25,077 bases of DNA, from positions 1-25,077 of the IMG/VR virus record IMGVR_UViG_3300022900_000064. One strand, given 5' to 3'. The position numbers were made by a program, and so were the translations under genes. This document shows, piece after piece, positions 1-6,334 of this stretch. Source of the stretch: a virus. Within the stretch, counting starts at the first letter, position 1. The number at the start of each line of letters is the position of its first letter. The notes beneath the pieces are model-generated. The model worked only from the letters and a program-made list of their open reading frames with translations, had not been told where the DNA came from and ran no database searches.

Positions 1-1
1 C

Positions 2-223
2 GATGAGGGGTTATTAGAAACAGTTTGTGCTCAACATGAGATAGACCACCTTAATGGGATTCTAATCACCGATAAAGTTAGAAGGTATACTGCAACGATA
101 ACTGCACCTAAAAAATATGGTAGAAACGAACGAGTAATGGTAAAATTACCCGATGGTAAAACTGAATTTATGAAGTACAAGAAGGCAGAACCACTACTTG
201 CAATCGGATGTGAAATCTTATAA
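2..223 (+). CDS. def: Peptide deformylase, C-terminal part (cut by window edge)
   Basis: The reading frame is open from the window edge and ends in TAA. It contains QHEIDHLNG about eleven residues in, the third conserved motif of peptide deformylases: the two His are metal ligands and the Glu is the catalytic base. The enzyme removes the N-formyl group from nascent proteins in the cytoplasm, and virus-encoded versions are common in marine phages. Motifs 1 (GxGLAAxQ) and 2 (EGCLS) must lie upstream of the window. About 54 residues follow the metal motif, ending in a basic stretch (KYKKAEPLLAIG), so the C-terminus differs from the helical tail of bacterial PDF and looks like a small extra domain of unknown role. 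Family call is firm because of the motif; completeness cannot be judged. Confidence 0.85.
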   Translation, partial: DEGLLETVCAQHEIDHLNGILITDKVRRYTATITAPKKYGRNERVMVKLPDGKTEFMKYKKAEPLLAIGCEIL

Positions 224-235
224 TTTGTATTAAAA

Positions 236-490
236 ATGGGAAAACTTATATTTAGATATACAGAGGAAGATTTCATTGAGGAGAATAGAGAGGCTAATGA
301 AATCGAATTAAGTGTACCAGATGATATGAATATCACAGAGTACAAGGTTATGTGTGTAAGAATGGCATATGCCATGGGCTATCATCCAGATTCTATAAAA
401 AGAGGATTTGGAGATATAATTTATGGAGATGAAGATATTAACACACTAAAGGATTTATTAGATGAGCTCAGTATCACAAGAAATAATTAA
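236..490 (+). CDS. Small acidic protein of unknown function
   Basis: An 84-residue protein that I do not recognise. It starts 12 bases after the deformylase stop, with no clear Shine-Dalgarno sequence but an A-rich leader (TTAAAA). It is acidic, with a cluster of Glu in residues 10-24, and has no membrane segment, signal peptide or Cys pair. The predicted pattern is a short strand (KLIFRY) followed by helices, including a segment around residues 34-48 (ITEYKVMCVRMAYAMGY). Its last 29 bases overlap the next gene. The position in a tight run with the deformylase suggests co-transcription from a promoter upstream of the window. Confidence 0.7.
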   Translation: MGKLIFRYTEEDFIEENREANEIELSVPDDMNITEYKVMCVRMAYAMGYHPDSIKRGFGDIIYGDEDINTLKDLLDELSITRNN

Positions 491-704
491 AGATTTAGCA
501 AGGCAACTTTTACAACAAGGTGCTATAATCGATGCTCTATGTGATATTTTAGTGGATAAGAATGTAATTACCGAAGAAGAACTTAATGGTGTCATCGATG
601 ATTATATTTTAGACCAAGAAAAATACATAGAAGAAATCAAACAACAACAAAAATCTGAAATAGATTTAGGGGCATTACACTTCGGGCCCATAGGAGAATG
701 TTAA
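462..704 (+). CDS. Small helical protein of unknown function
   Basis: An 80-residue acidic protein, overlapping the preceding gene by 29 bases in another frame. The ATG at 462 is the only Met start that keeps the predicted first helix (residues 3-30), and no alternative ATG follows in the frame. It is rich in Glu, Gln and Ile, mostly helical, with a terminal tail ending HFGPIGEC. No catalytic or binding motif is visible. The overlap implies translational coupling to the upstream gene. Function unknown. Confidence 0.65.
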   Translation: MSSVSQEIIKDLARQLLQQGAIIDALCDILVDKNVITEEELNGVIDDYILDQEKYIEEIKQQQKSEIDLGALHFGPIGEC

Positions 705-719
705 AAATCTGAAGAAACA

Positions 720-751
720 TTTGGTTATGTAATAATAATTTCGTATCTTTG
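720..751 (+). promoter_or_regulatory. Host-type (Bacteroidota sigma-A) promoter before the lysin/gp55 cluster
   Basis: TTTGG at 720-724 is followed, with 20 bases between TTG and the next element, by TATCTTTG at 744-751. This matches the Bacteroidota primary sigma consensus TTTG-N(17-23)-TAnnTTTG. Transcription would begin near 757-759, about 22-25 bases before the ATG at 781. A 6-bp inverted repeat (TTCGTA 740-745 and TACGAA 753-758) brackets the -7 element. Confidence 0.8.
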
Positions 752-758
752 TTACGAA
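740..758. repeat. Inverted repeat overlapping the -7 element
   Basis: TTCGTA (740-745) and its reverse complement TACGAA (753-758) are separated by seven bases (TCTTTGT) that belong to the -7 hexamer. The placement over the -7 box and start site is where a repressor operator would sit; it could equally be chance in AT-rich DNA. Confidence 0.35.
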
Positions 759-780
759 GTATTATCGAGGAACTATTCAC

Positions 781-1368
781 ATGAGAAACTTTTTTTTATC
801 ATTTATCATTACCATATCATCTTTTCTAATGGCATTCAAAGCCCATGAAGTAATTTTAGAATGGCAAACTCCAATAGAAATACCACAACCAAAGGCAATC
901 AAAGTTATTATGCCAAAGTTAGAGGTTCCTAAAGTTGAAATCAACTTGAAAGACCATGTTGCTTTTCTAAGAAACATTGGTAATTTTGAAAGTGGTAATA
1001 GATACGAAGTAGTAAACCGATGGGGTTATATGGGTAGATATCAATTTCACTTATCTACCTTAGAATCAATCGGTATTAAAACTACTAAGAAGAAGTTTTT
1101 ATCTTCACCTACTTTACAAGAAGAAGCGATGACGAGGTTACTTAAATCTAATAAGAGAACTCTTAGAAGATATATTAGGAAATATAATAACACATCTTTA
1201 CATGGAGTATATGTTACCGAAAGTGGTATACTTGCAGCTGCACATCTTGGTGGAGCTGGTAATGTGATTAAGTGGTTTAAAAAGGGAGAAGTTTTCAAGG
1301 ATGGTAATGGAACTCCTATTACTCGTTACATGAAAAGATTCTCAGGTTACGAATTAAATTTAGAATAA
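781..1368 (+). CDS. Membrane-anchored lysozyme-like/transglycosylase-like endolysin
   Basis: A 195-residue protein. Residues 4-19 form an uncleaved-looking hydrophobic segment, then a Pro/Lys-rich linker (about 28-55), then a lysozyme-like domain (about 57-192). The domain shows FESGN with a candidate catalytic Glu70, GYMGRYQF at 82-89, and an Ala/Gly-rich helix ILAAAHLGGAGN at 150-161, the arrangement seen in soluble lytic transglycosylase-like phage proteins. It would cleave peptidoglycan glycan strands from the periplasmic side, tethered by its N-terminal segment, and so could be the lysis enzyme or a signal-anchor-release endolysin. It is the first gene behind a host-type promoter and is followed one base later by a small membrane protein. 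The catalytic residue is inferred; the exact family was not verified. Confidence 0.7.
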   Translation: MRNFFLSFIITISSFLMAFKAHEVILEWQTPIEIPQPKAIKVIMPKLEVPKVEINLKDHVAFLRNIGNFESGNRYEVVNRWGYMGRYQFHLSTLESIGIKTTKKKFLSSPTLQEEAMTRLLKSNKRTLRRYIRKYNNTSLHGVYVTESGILAAAHLGGAGNVIKWFKKGEVFKDGNGTPITRYMKRFSGYELNLE

Positions 1369-1369
1369 C

Positions 1370-1633
1370 ATGGATTACATTTTAATTGGATTGATTACAT
1401 CAGGTGTAGTTAATCTATTATTCCTTATAGGAGTTCGAAATCTATTAAGACAGAACGAACAACTTGAGGATAGATTAGTTGGGACTATTAAAGATACCCA
1501 ATCTAAAGTATTAACTGCACTTGAGAAAATGCAAGAGATTGATACAAGACAAGCATTTGAAAAAGATGATGAGGTTGGTGTAACTTTTGACCAACTTAAA
1601 AAAATAGTAGAAGATTTAAACGAACAATTATAA
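1370..1633 (+). CDS. Small single-pass membrane protein with cytoplasmic-type helical tail
   Basis: An 87-residue protein with one N-terminal transmembrane segment (about 4-22, ILIGLITSGVVNLLFLIGV) and a charged helical remainder with heptad-like spacing (about 25-87). There is no signal peptidase or lipobox motif. It begins one base after the lysin stop and ends two bases before the gp55-like gene, so all three are co-transcribed. The adjacency to a cell-wall enzyme would fit a role in lysis (holin-like or inner-membrane spanin-like), but a single segment plus coiled tail is not diagnostic. Function not recognised. Confidence 0.65.
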   Translation: MDYILIGLITSGVVNLLFLIGVRNLLRQNEQLEDRLVGTIKDTQSKVLTALEKMQEIDTRQAFEKDDEVGVTFDQLKKIVEDLNEQL

Positions 1634-1635
1634 TA

Positions 1636-2412
1636 ATGCCAAGACCAAGAAAAAAGAAATCCAAAATATATTTTGGTACTCCTGCTCAAGAAGCAATAGA
1701 AGAATACAATGCATGTAAAGACCCAAACGAAAGGTCTAAAATTTATCAAGAAAGGATTAAACATCCATTTGAGAAACTAGCAGAGAATGTAATTAATACA
1801 TTTAAGTTCTCATACTTTGATGTTCCTAAGAAAGATATGCAAACCGAGGTGGTATCTACTATGGTAGAAAAGATGCATATGTTTCAACCAGATAAAGGTA
1901 GAGCATTTTCTTACTTTACTATCATTGCCAAGAATCATTTGATTTTAGCTAACAATGGTAATTACAAAAGATGGAAACAAAATGCTTTGATTTCAGAGAT
2001 GCCAGAAACTTGGAATCCTGAAAATGATTTCGATGATACTACTGAAGCAGGTGAGTTTAGAGAATTTAAAGATATTATGATTTCTTATTGGGATAAAAAT
2101 TTAAACTCTATCTTTAGTAAGAAGCGTGATTTACAAATTGCAGATGCCATTCTTGAATTGTTTCGTAGAAGTGAATATATTGAAAACTTTAATAAAAAAC
2201 ATTTATATCTTTTAGTAAGAGAGATGACTGATTGTAAGACTCATTACATTACTAAAGTTGTAAATACAATGAAGATACATCAGAAAAAAATGTTAAATGA
2301 TTATTTAGAGTATGGTGAATTTAGAGAACCAAAGAAACAACAATTCTGGCAAGCACCTACTCAAGATGATTATATAGATTCCAATCCATATATAGATGAA
2401 GATTTTTTATAA
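1636..2412 (+). CDS. 55: gp55-like sigma factor for late transcription
   Basis: A 258-residue protein related to T4 gp55 (185 residues), which directs host RNA polymerase to phage late promoters with help from the sliding clamp. Residues about 46-102 look like sigma region 2: KLAENVINTFKFSYF, then MVEKMHMFQPDKGRAFSYF and IIAKNHLI, with the typical FxPxKGxxFSYF core. The last residues, IDEDFL, are a hydrophobic-acidic tip like the clamp-binding C-terminus of gp55. A basic N-terminus (PRPRKKKSK) and a central acidic insertion (about 123-145) lengthen it compared with T4. It is the third gene of a cluster driven by a host-type promoter, as expected for a factor that must be made before late genes; the TATATTTATA motifs downstream are its likely targets. 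Confidence 0.85.
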   Translation: MPRPRKKKSKIYFGTPAQEAIEEYNACKDPNERSKIYQERIKHPFEKLAENVINTFKFSYFDVPKKDMQTEVVSTMVEKMHMFQPDKGRAFSYFTIIAKNHLILANNGNYKRWKQNALISEMPETWNPENDFDDTTEAGEFREFKDIMISYWDKNLNSIFSKKRDLQIADAILELFRRSEYIENFNKKHLYLLVREMTDCKTHYITKVVNTMKIHQKKMLNDYLEYGEFREPKKQQFWQAPTQDDYIDSNPYIDEDFL

Positions 2413-2463
2413 ATGATATTAATATAATAATATTGTTTCATAAATTTAATTTTACAATCTAAA

Positions 2464-2473
2464 TATATTTATA
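2464..2473 (+). promoter_or_regulatory. Candidate phage late promoter (TATATTTATA), copy 1
   Basis: Exact TATATTTATA, extended here to TATATTTATATA, 18 bases upstream of the carbamoyltransferase ATG. The leader is A-rich with no Shine-Dalgarno sequence. The motif is the reverse complement of a string containing the T4 late core TATAAATA, but all copies have the TTT on the coding strand. Confidence 0.65.
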
Positions 2474-2491
2474 TACAAACAAATAATACAA

Positions 2492-4198
2492 ATGAGTTAC
2501 ATACTAGGATTATCATGTGGATATCATGATTCTGCAGCTGCTTTAATTAAAGATGGAAAAGTATTGGGTGCATGTGAAGAAGAAAGATTCACAGGTATCA
2601 AACACGATTCATCCTTCCCTACCAATACTATCAATTGGTTATATAAAGAATTCAATGTAGATGGTAGAGAAATTACCGATGTTGTATTCTACGATAATCC
2701 TAAATTAAAATTAGATAGAATTGAGAAATCAACTAAACGTGGTCCTAAATCAGAAAAAGAACATCGTTTAGAAATCATCCAACGTAATAAAGAAAAGTTC
2801 GAAGAAATCGAACAACAGATACTTGATATAACTCATCCTTATGTAGATATTGAGTATGGTGACCATCATTTATCTCACGTTGCATATTCTTACTTTACAT
2901 CTCCCTTCCAAAAGGCATCTATTCTTTCAGTAGATGGTGTAGGAGAGTGGGAAACAACTTCTCTATACTATGGAGAAGGAAATAAATTATTCCCGCTACA
3001 ATCGATTAATTTCCCACATTCATTGGGGATGTTATATTCTGCTTTTACTGCCTTTCTTGGATTTAAACCAAACGAAGGTGAGTATAAAGTAATGGGATTG
3101 GCTCCTTATGGAAATCACGAAACTTATTTAAAACAATTTCAGAAACTTTACACTACTACCAAAGATGGTGGTTTTGAATTGGATATGAAATACTTTACAT
3201 ACGATTGGTCTGATGACCATATGTTTAATGAGAAGTTAGGTTCTTTATTTGGATTGCCAAATAGATTTCCAGAAGAAGAACTTACACAAGAACATAAAGA
3301 TTTAGCAGCAACTTTACAACATCAATACGAATTTCTTTTATTTCGTTTGATTGATAAGTTATACGTATCACGTTCCAATCATAGCTTATGTTTAAGTGGT
3401 GGATGTGCATACAACGGAACTGCTAATGGAAAAATCTTAGAGAAATCTTTATACAAACAATTATGGATTCCATCAGCACCATCTGATGCTGGTTCTGCTA
3501 TTGGTTGTGCATTAGAATTCTTTTATAGAACCAATCCTAACTCACCACGAATTGATAATGTTAATCCTTACTTAGGTCCTTCTTATTCTAAAGAAGATAT
3601 TGAATCTGCATTGAAAGAAATGGAGAAAGATGTTTATGGTGTTTATAAAATTGATTCTGAATTAATTCCTATCATCTCTCATCAAATTGTTGAAGGTAAT
3701 GTAATTGGTTGGTTCGAAGGTAAAATGGAATTTGGTTCTCGTGCATTAGGTAATCGTTCTATACTTGCAAATCCATGTGACCCACAAATGAAGGCAAGAG
3801 TAAATCGTGTAATTAAAAAACGTGAAGGGTTCAGACCTTTTGCACCAATGGTAAAGTTAGAAGAACAAACTCGTTATTTCGATTACGATAAAATAGTTCC
3901 TTATATGAACCAAGTGGTAAAGGTAAAAGAAGAACATCAAAAGTATCTTCCAGCGATTACTCACGTAGATGGTTCTGCAAGAATACAATCAGTATCTAAT
4001 CATCACCATAGAAGAATGTATAAGTTATTACAACAACTCGAAAAGGATAATGGTTATCCAATGGTTCTTAACACTTCATTCAACTTGAAAGACCAGACGA
4101 TGGTATTAGACCCACTAACGGCTATTAAAACTTTCTTAGATTGTGAAATGGATACCTTAGTTCTTGGTAATTATATCGTAAAGAAGAAGATTCGTTAA
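2492..4198 (+). CDS. Carbamoyltransferase, NodU/CmcH/TobZ family
   Basis: A full-length 568-residue O-carbamoyltransferase. The family transfers a carbamoyl group from carbamoyl phosphate to a hydroxyl acceptor through a carbamoyl-adenylate made with ATP. The N-terminal ASKHA/Kae1-like domain (about 1-345) begins ILGLSCGYHDSAAALI, has the EEERFTGIKHD segment, the metal-binding HHLSH at 125-129, SVDGVGEWE at 146-153 and LSGGCAYNG at 301-309. The C-terminal domain (about 355-568) has GWFEGKMEFGSRALGNRSI at 406-424, FRPFAP at 447-452 and LNTSFN at 526-531. No key motif is missing. It has its own late-type promoter and is alone in its transcription unit. Relatives in marine phages have been linked to carbamoylation of 5-hydroxymethylcytosine in phage DNA; small molecules or glycans are the alternative acceptors, and the sequence does not decide between them. 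Confidence 0.93.
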   Translation: MSYILGLSCGYHDSAAALIKDGKVLGACEEERFTGIKHDSSFPTNTINWLYKEFNVDGREITDVVFYDNPKLKLDRIEKSTKRGPKSEKEHRLEIIQRNKEKFEEIEQQILDITHPYVDIEYGDHHLSHVAYSYFTSPFQKASILSVDGVGEWETTSLYYGEGNKLFPLQSINFPHSLGMLYSAFTAFLGFKPNEGEYKVMGLAPYGNHETYLKQFQKLYTTTKDGGFELDMKYFTYDWSDDHMFNEKLGSLFGLPNRFPEEELTQEHKDLAATLQHQYEFLLFRLIDKLYVSRSNHSLCLSGGCAYNGTANGKILEKSLYKQLWIPSAPSDAGSAIGCALEFFYRTNPNSPRIDNVNPYLGPSYSKEDIESALKEMEKDVYGVYKIDSELIPIISHQIVEGNVIGWFEGKMEFGSRALGNRSILANPCDPQMKARVNRVIKKREGFRPFAPMVKLEEQTRYFDYDKIVPYMNQVVKVKEEHQKYLPAITHVDGSARIQSVSNHHHRRMYKLLQQLEKDNGYPMVLNTSFNLKDQTMVLDPLTAIKTFLDCEMDTLVLGNYIVKKKIR

Positions 4199-4204
4199 CA
4201 TTCC

Positions 4205-4233
4205 CTTAACATTACTTAACCTTTTCTTAACAT
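4205..4233 (+). promoter_or_regulatory. Three phased CTTAAC repeats, Pho-box-like operator
   Basis: CTTAACAT (4205-4212), CTTAACCT (4215-4222) and CTTAACAT (4226-4233) recur at 10- and 11-base steps, one helical turn, in the 64-base gap before the secreted-protein gene. Each unit fits the (C/T)TTAA(C/T) core of Pho boxes known from cyanobacteria, where tandem units bind the PhoB-type response regulator. A weak -7-like TACTTATA follows at 4239-4246. The match by eye is good; recognition by a Bacteroidota PhoB is inference. Confidence 0.5.
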
Positions 4234-4262
4234 TGGAATACTTATAATAAAGAAGATTTATT

Positions 4263-4577
4263 ATGAGAAAATTAACTACACTATTATTTCTTCTAATCTC
4301 AACAGCACTTTTCTCACAAGAGATAGAAGTAATCAAAGAAAAAATTAAAGTAAACGATGGAATCCAAAAGGGTACCTTAATTTACAATGGAACCAAGTAC
4401 GTACAAGATGGTATTTGGAAATCGGATTATGCGAAAGCAAAATACGATATGGGAAAATTAGTTTGGTATCAACCGAAAGATGATAAACGATATACTTATT
4501 CTTACATAGAGATGGAACAACTCCGTAGAAAGGTTCAACGTTTAGAAACACGTTTAGCATCTAATGATAAACCATAG
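4263..4577 (+). CDS. Small secreted protein with C-terminal coiled coil
   Basis: A 104-residue protein with a clear signal peptide: basic MRK, hydrophobic core about 5-17, and cleavage likely after ALFSQ or nearby, a pattern typical of flavobacterial secreted proteins. No lipobox Cys is present. The mature part has a β-rich region with a DGIWKSDYAKAKYDMGKLVW pattern (about 50-69) and a helical charged end (about 80-99, EMEQLRRKVQRLETRL) likely to oligomerise. It is preceded by phased CTTAAC repeats rather than the late motif and followed by a terminator, so it is a monocistronic gene with its own control. A periplasmic role such as exclusion of other phages or envelope modification is possible, but nothing identifies it. 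Confidence 0.75.
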   Translation: MRKLTTLLFLLISTALFSQEIEVIKEKIKVNDGIQKGTLIYNGTKYVQDGIWKSDYAKAKYDMGKLVWYQPKDDKRYTYSYIEMEQLRRKVQRLETRLASNDKP

Positions 4578-4598
4578 TCGTAGATTAAAGTGACTATG
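4573..4598 (+). other. Hairpin overlapping the stop codon
   Basis: CATAGTC (4573-4579) pairs perfectly with GACTATG (4592-4598) across a 12-base loop; the left arm contains the TAG stop of the secreted-protein gene. It lies two bases before the intrinsic terminator and may protect the transcript end. Confidence 0.45.
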
Positions 4599-4600
4599 AT

Positions 4601-4628
4601 AAAACCCTCCCAATACGGAGGGTTTTTT
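4601..4628 (+). terminator. Intrinsic terminator after the secreted-protein gene
   Basis: ACCCTCC (4604-4610) and GGAGGGT (4617-4623) form a seven-base GC-rich stem around the loop CAATAC, extended by A-T pairs, and run into six Ts (4623-4628). It is the strongest GC-rich hairpin nearby in an AT-rich genome and separates the secreted-protein gene from the tail block. Confidence 0.9.
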
Positions 4629-4635
4629 GTTTTAC

Positions 4636-4645
4636 TATATTTATA
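4636..4645 (+). promoter_or_regulatory. Candidate phage late promoter (TATATTTATA), copy 2
   Basis: Exact TATATTTATA eight bases after the terminator T-run and 22 bases before the ATG at 4668. It would start the long tail/baseplate transcription unit. Confidence 0.65.
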
Positions 4646-4667
4646 CAATGAACTAATGTATTAAAAT

Positions 4668-5078
4668 ATGAGTACAGATTTTGAATTATTCCCAGGAAAG
4701 AACTTGGGTGGTTTATTTAAAGATATCTACGATAACCAACAAACAAAGAAACTTCGTATATCTGAATTGATTGCTGAGATGAAAAAACTCATTCGTCATT
4801 CAGGTGATATGGCAGTCATGGGCCCTATTATAAGAGATTTAATTGATTCATCTATTAAGAATGATGATTCACTTGTTAAGATGGCAGCAATTGCTCAACG
4901 AATCATTGGAGCTCAACACAAAGCAGAAGGTGATGCTGGTTTCTTATCTAATGAAGAAAAAGAACAATTACTTAAAGAGTTAGAAGAAACAGTTCACGAA
5001 GTAGCAGATGAGCAGGATATCAAAGTAGATGAACTTACAAACGAAATTGAGGAGTTAAAACAAAAGGTAGGTAAGTAA
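4668..5078 (+). CDS. Small helical protein preceding the baseplate hub gene
   Basis: A 136-residue acidic protein, almost wholly helical, with no membrane segment. Residues 1-30 carry a distinctive ELFPGKNLGGLFKDIYDNQ start, the middle (about 35-85) is a compact helical region, and residues 98-136 form a Glu/Lys-rich probable coiled coil. It is the first gene after a late-type promoter, and its TAA overlaps the ATG of the gp5-like gene by one base, so the two are coupled. Size and helical content would allow a small terminase-like or assembly protein, but I see no motif that shows this; its place at the head of the baseplate block favours a structural or assembly role. Confidence 0.7.
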   Translation: MSTDFELFPGKNLGGLFKDIYDNQQTKKLRISELIAEMKKLIRHSGDMAVMGPIIRDLIDSSIKNDDSLVKMAAIAQRIIGAQHKAEGDAGFLSNEEKEQLLKELEETVHEVADEQDIKVDELTNEIEELKQKVGK

Positions 5079-6331
5079 TGGGAAGAAAGGAAGCATCATC
5101 ACGTAGTAGACACCAAGGTGTCATATCTAACACCAAACAAAATAATTCAGGTGTAGTATCTCATGTTATTTTAAATGCAGATGATGTATTTATTCCTGAA
5201 ATTCAAGACTCAGAAACTAATCCGAAACCTGTCGATTCTTACATTGGTCATGCAATTATTAAGAAACATACAGATTTTTCTTCAGCAGATTCTGACGGTG
5301 AGCCTTATGCACCATTCGACTCATCGGAAGGATTGCCATTGGTTGGTGAAACTGTTGCGTTAATATATTTAGGAGGAGCACCCTTTTATACTCGAATACC
5401 CAATAGGGATATAAATCGAGGAAATTCTCAAGAAGATAAATTACAAACACTATCTCCAAATACTGAAACTCCTTCTAATCAAGCTAGTGATTATAACGAG
5501 ATATCACAAACAAAAACACCAGCTGCAGGATCTGATTCAGCTGAAAGGAAAACAAAATTAGGTAACTATTTTGAACCTACTGATATAAATCAACTTGTTT
5601 TATATGAAGGTGATAAAGTTATACAATCACGATTTGGTCAATCAATTCGTTTTAGTGGATATAATAATACAGATAATTTATTTTCACCAACCATTATTAT
5701 TCGAAATAGACAGAATGATGAAAGTTTGTCTGCCCTTGAGAAAAATGAATTAGTTGAGGAGGATATAAATAAAGACGGGTCTACTATTTTATTATCATCT
5801 AATGATTATAAATTAGATTTCCAACCAGGTCTTGTTGATGATGGTGGTAATTCTGATTTTGAAACTACTCCAATTAAGTTTGAATTGCCTGAGGAATATG
5901 TAGGGTTTGACCAAATGTTATTGAACTCAGAACGAGTTATAATATCTGCCAAATCACAGGAGATGATTTTTTATTCTAAAGGAAATTATGGATTTATTTC
6001 AGATGGTAAGTTTACAATTGATAATGGTAACGGTGGTGCAGATTTAGATTTCGGTGATGATGTTAATATTACTACTGATAGAAACGATTCGGATTTAACA
6101 ATTATTACTGGTGATGGTAATATCTTACTAAACACAACCGAAACACAAGAACCGTTAGTTAGAGGAAATACGTTGGTAGAATTGTTAGGAGAGCTTATTG
6201 ATGCAATTAATCAACAAGTTTATAATACACCAGCAGGTCCTTCTGCAGTTGGCCCTACAAATCGTTCAACTTTTAATGATATAAAGTCAAAGTTGCAAGA
6301 TGCACTTTCTACACTAAACTATACAGAATAA
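5078..6331 (+). CDS. 5: Baseplate central hub, gp5-like, without lysozyme domain
   Basis: A 417-residue protein. Residues about 28-115 look like the N-terminal OB-fold of T4 gp5/VgrG hub proteins (SYIGHAIIKK, GLPLVGETVALIYL, PFYTRIP). A polar linker rich in Asn, Thr and Ser follows (about 118-165). The C-terminal part (about 170-375) has short alternating strands such as RVIISAKSQEMIFYSKG and KFTIDNG, as in the β-helical needle, and ends in a helical tail. T4 gp5 is 575 residues because a lysozyme domain sits between OB-fold and needle; here nothing of that size or with a lysozyme motif is present. It starts on the last base of the previous stop codon and is followed three bases later by a CHAP protein. 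Assignment rests on architecture and position, not alignment. Confidence 0.75.
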   Translation: MGRKEASSRSRHQGVISNTKQNNSGVVSHVILNADDVFIPEIQDSETNPKPVDSYIGHAIIKKHTDFSSADSDGEPYAPFDSSEGLPLVGETVALIYLGGAPFYTRIPNRDINRGNSQEDKLQTLSPNTETPSNQASDYNEISQTKTPAAGSDSAERKTKLGNYFEPTDINQLVLYEGDKVIQSRFGQSIRFSGYNNTDNLFSPTIIIRNRQNDESLSALEKNELVEEDINKDGSTILLSSNDYKLDFQPGLVDDGGNSDFETTPIKFELPEEYVGFDQMLLNSERVIISAKSQEMIFYSKGNYGFISDGKFTIDNGNGGADLDFGDDVNITTDRNDSDLTIITGDGNILLNTTETQEPLVRGNTLVELLGELIDAINQQVYNTPAGPSAVGPTNRSTFNDIKSKLQDALSTLNYTE

Positions 6332-6334
6332 ATT

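Noticed and set aside
120-223. Deformylase tail (YGRNERV and KYKK) as a SEC-C type zinc motif
   Set aside because: The Cys and His ligands of that motif are absent.
2416-2433. ATATTA/TAATAT inverted repeat after gp55 as a terminator
   Set aside because: Stem is all A-T with no T-run; it is expected by chance in this AT-rich gap.
5175-5459. Short alternative frames within the gp5-like gene as overlapping genes
   Set aside because: No start context, unusual composition and full overlap with a supported gene.
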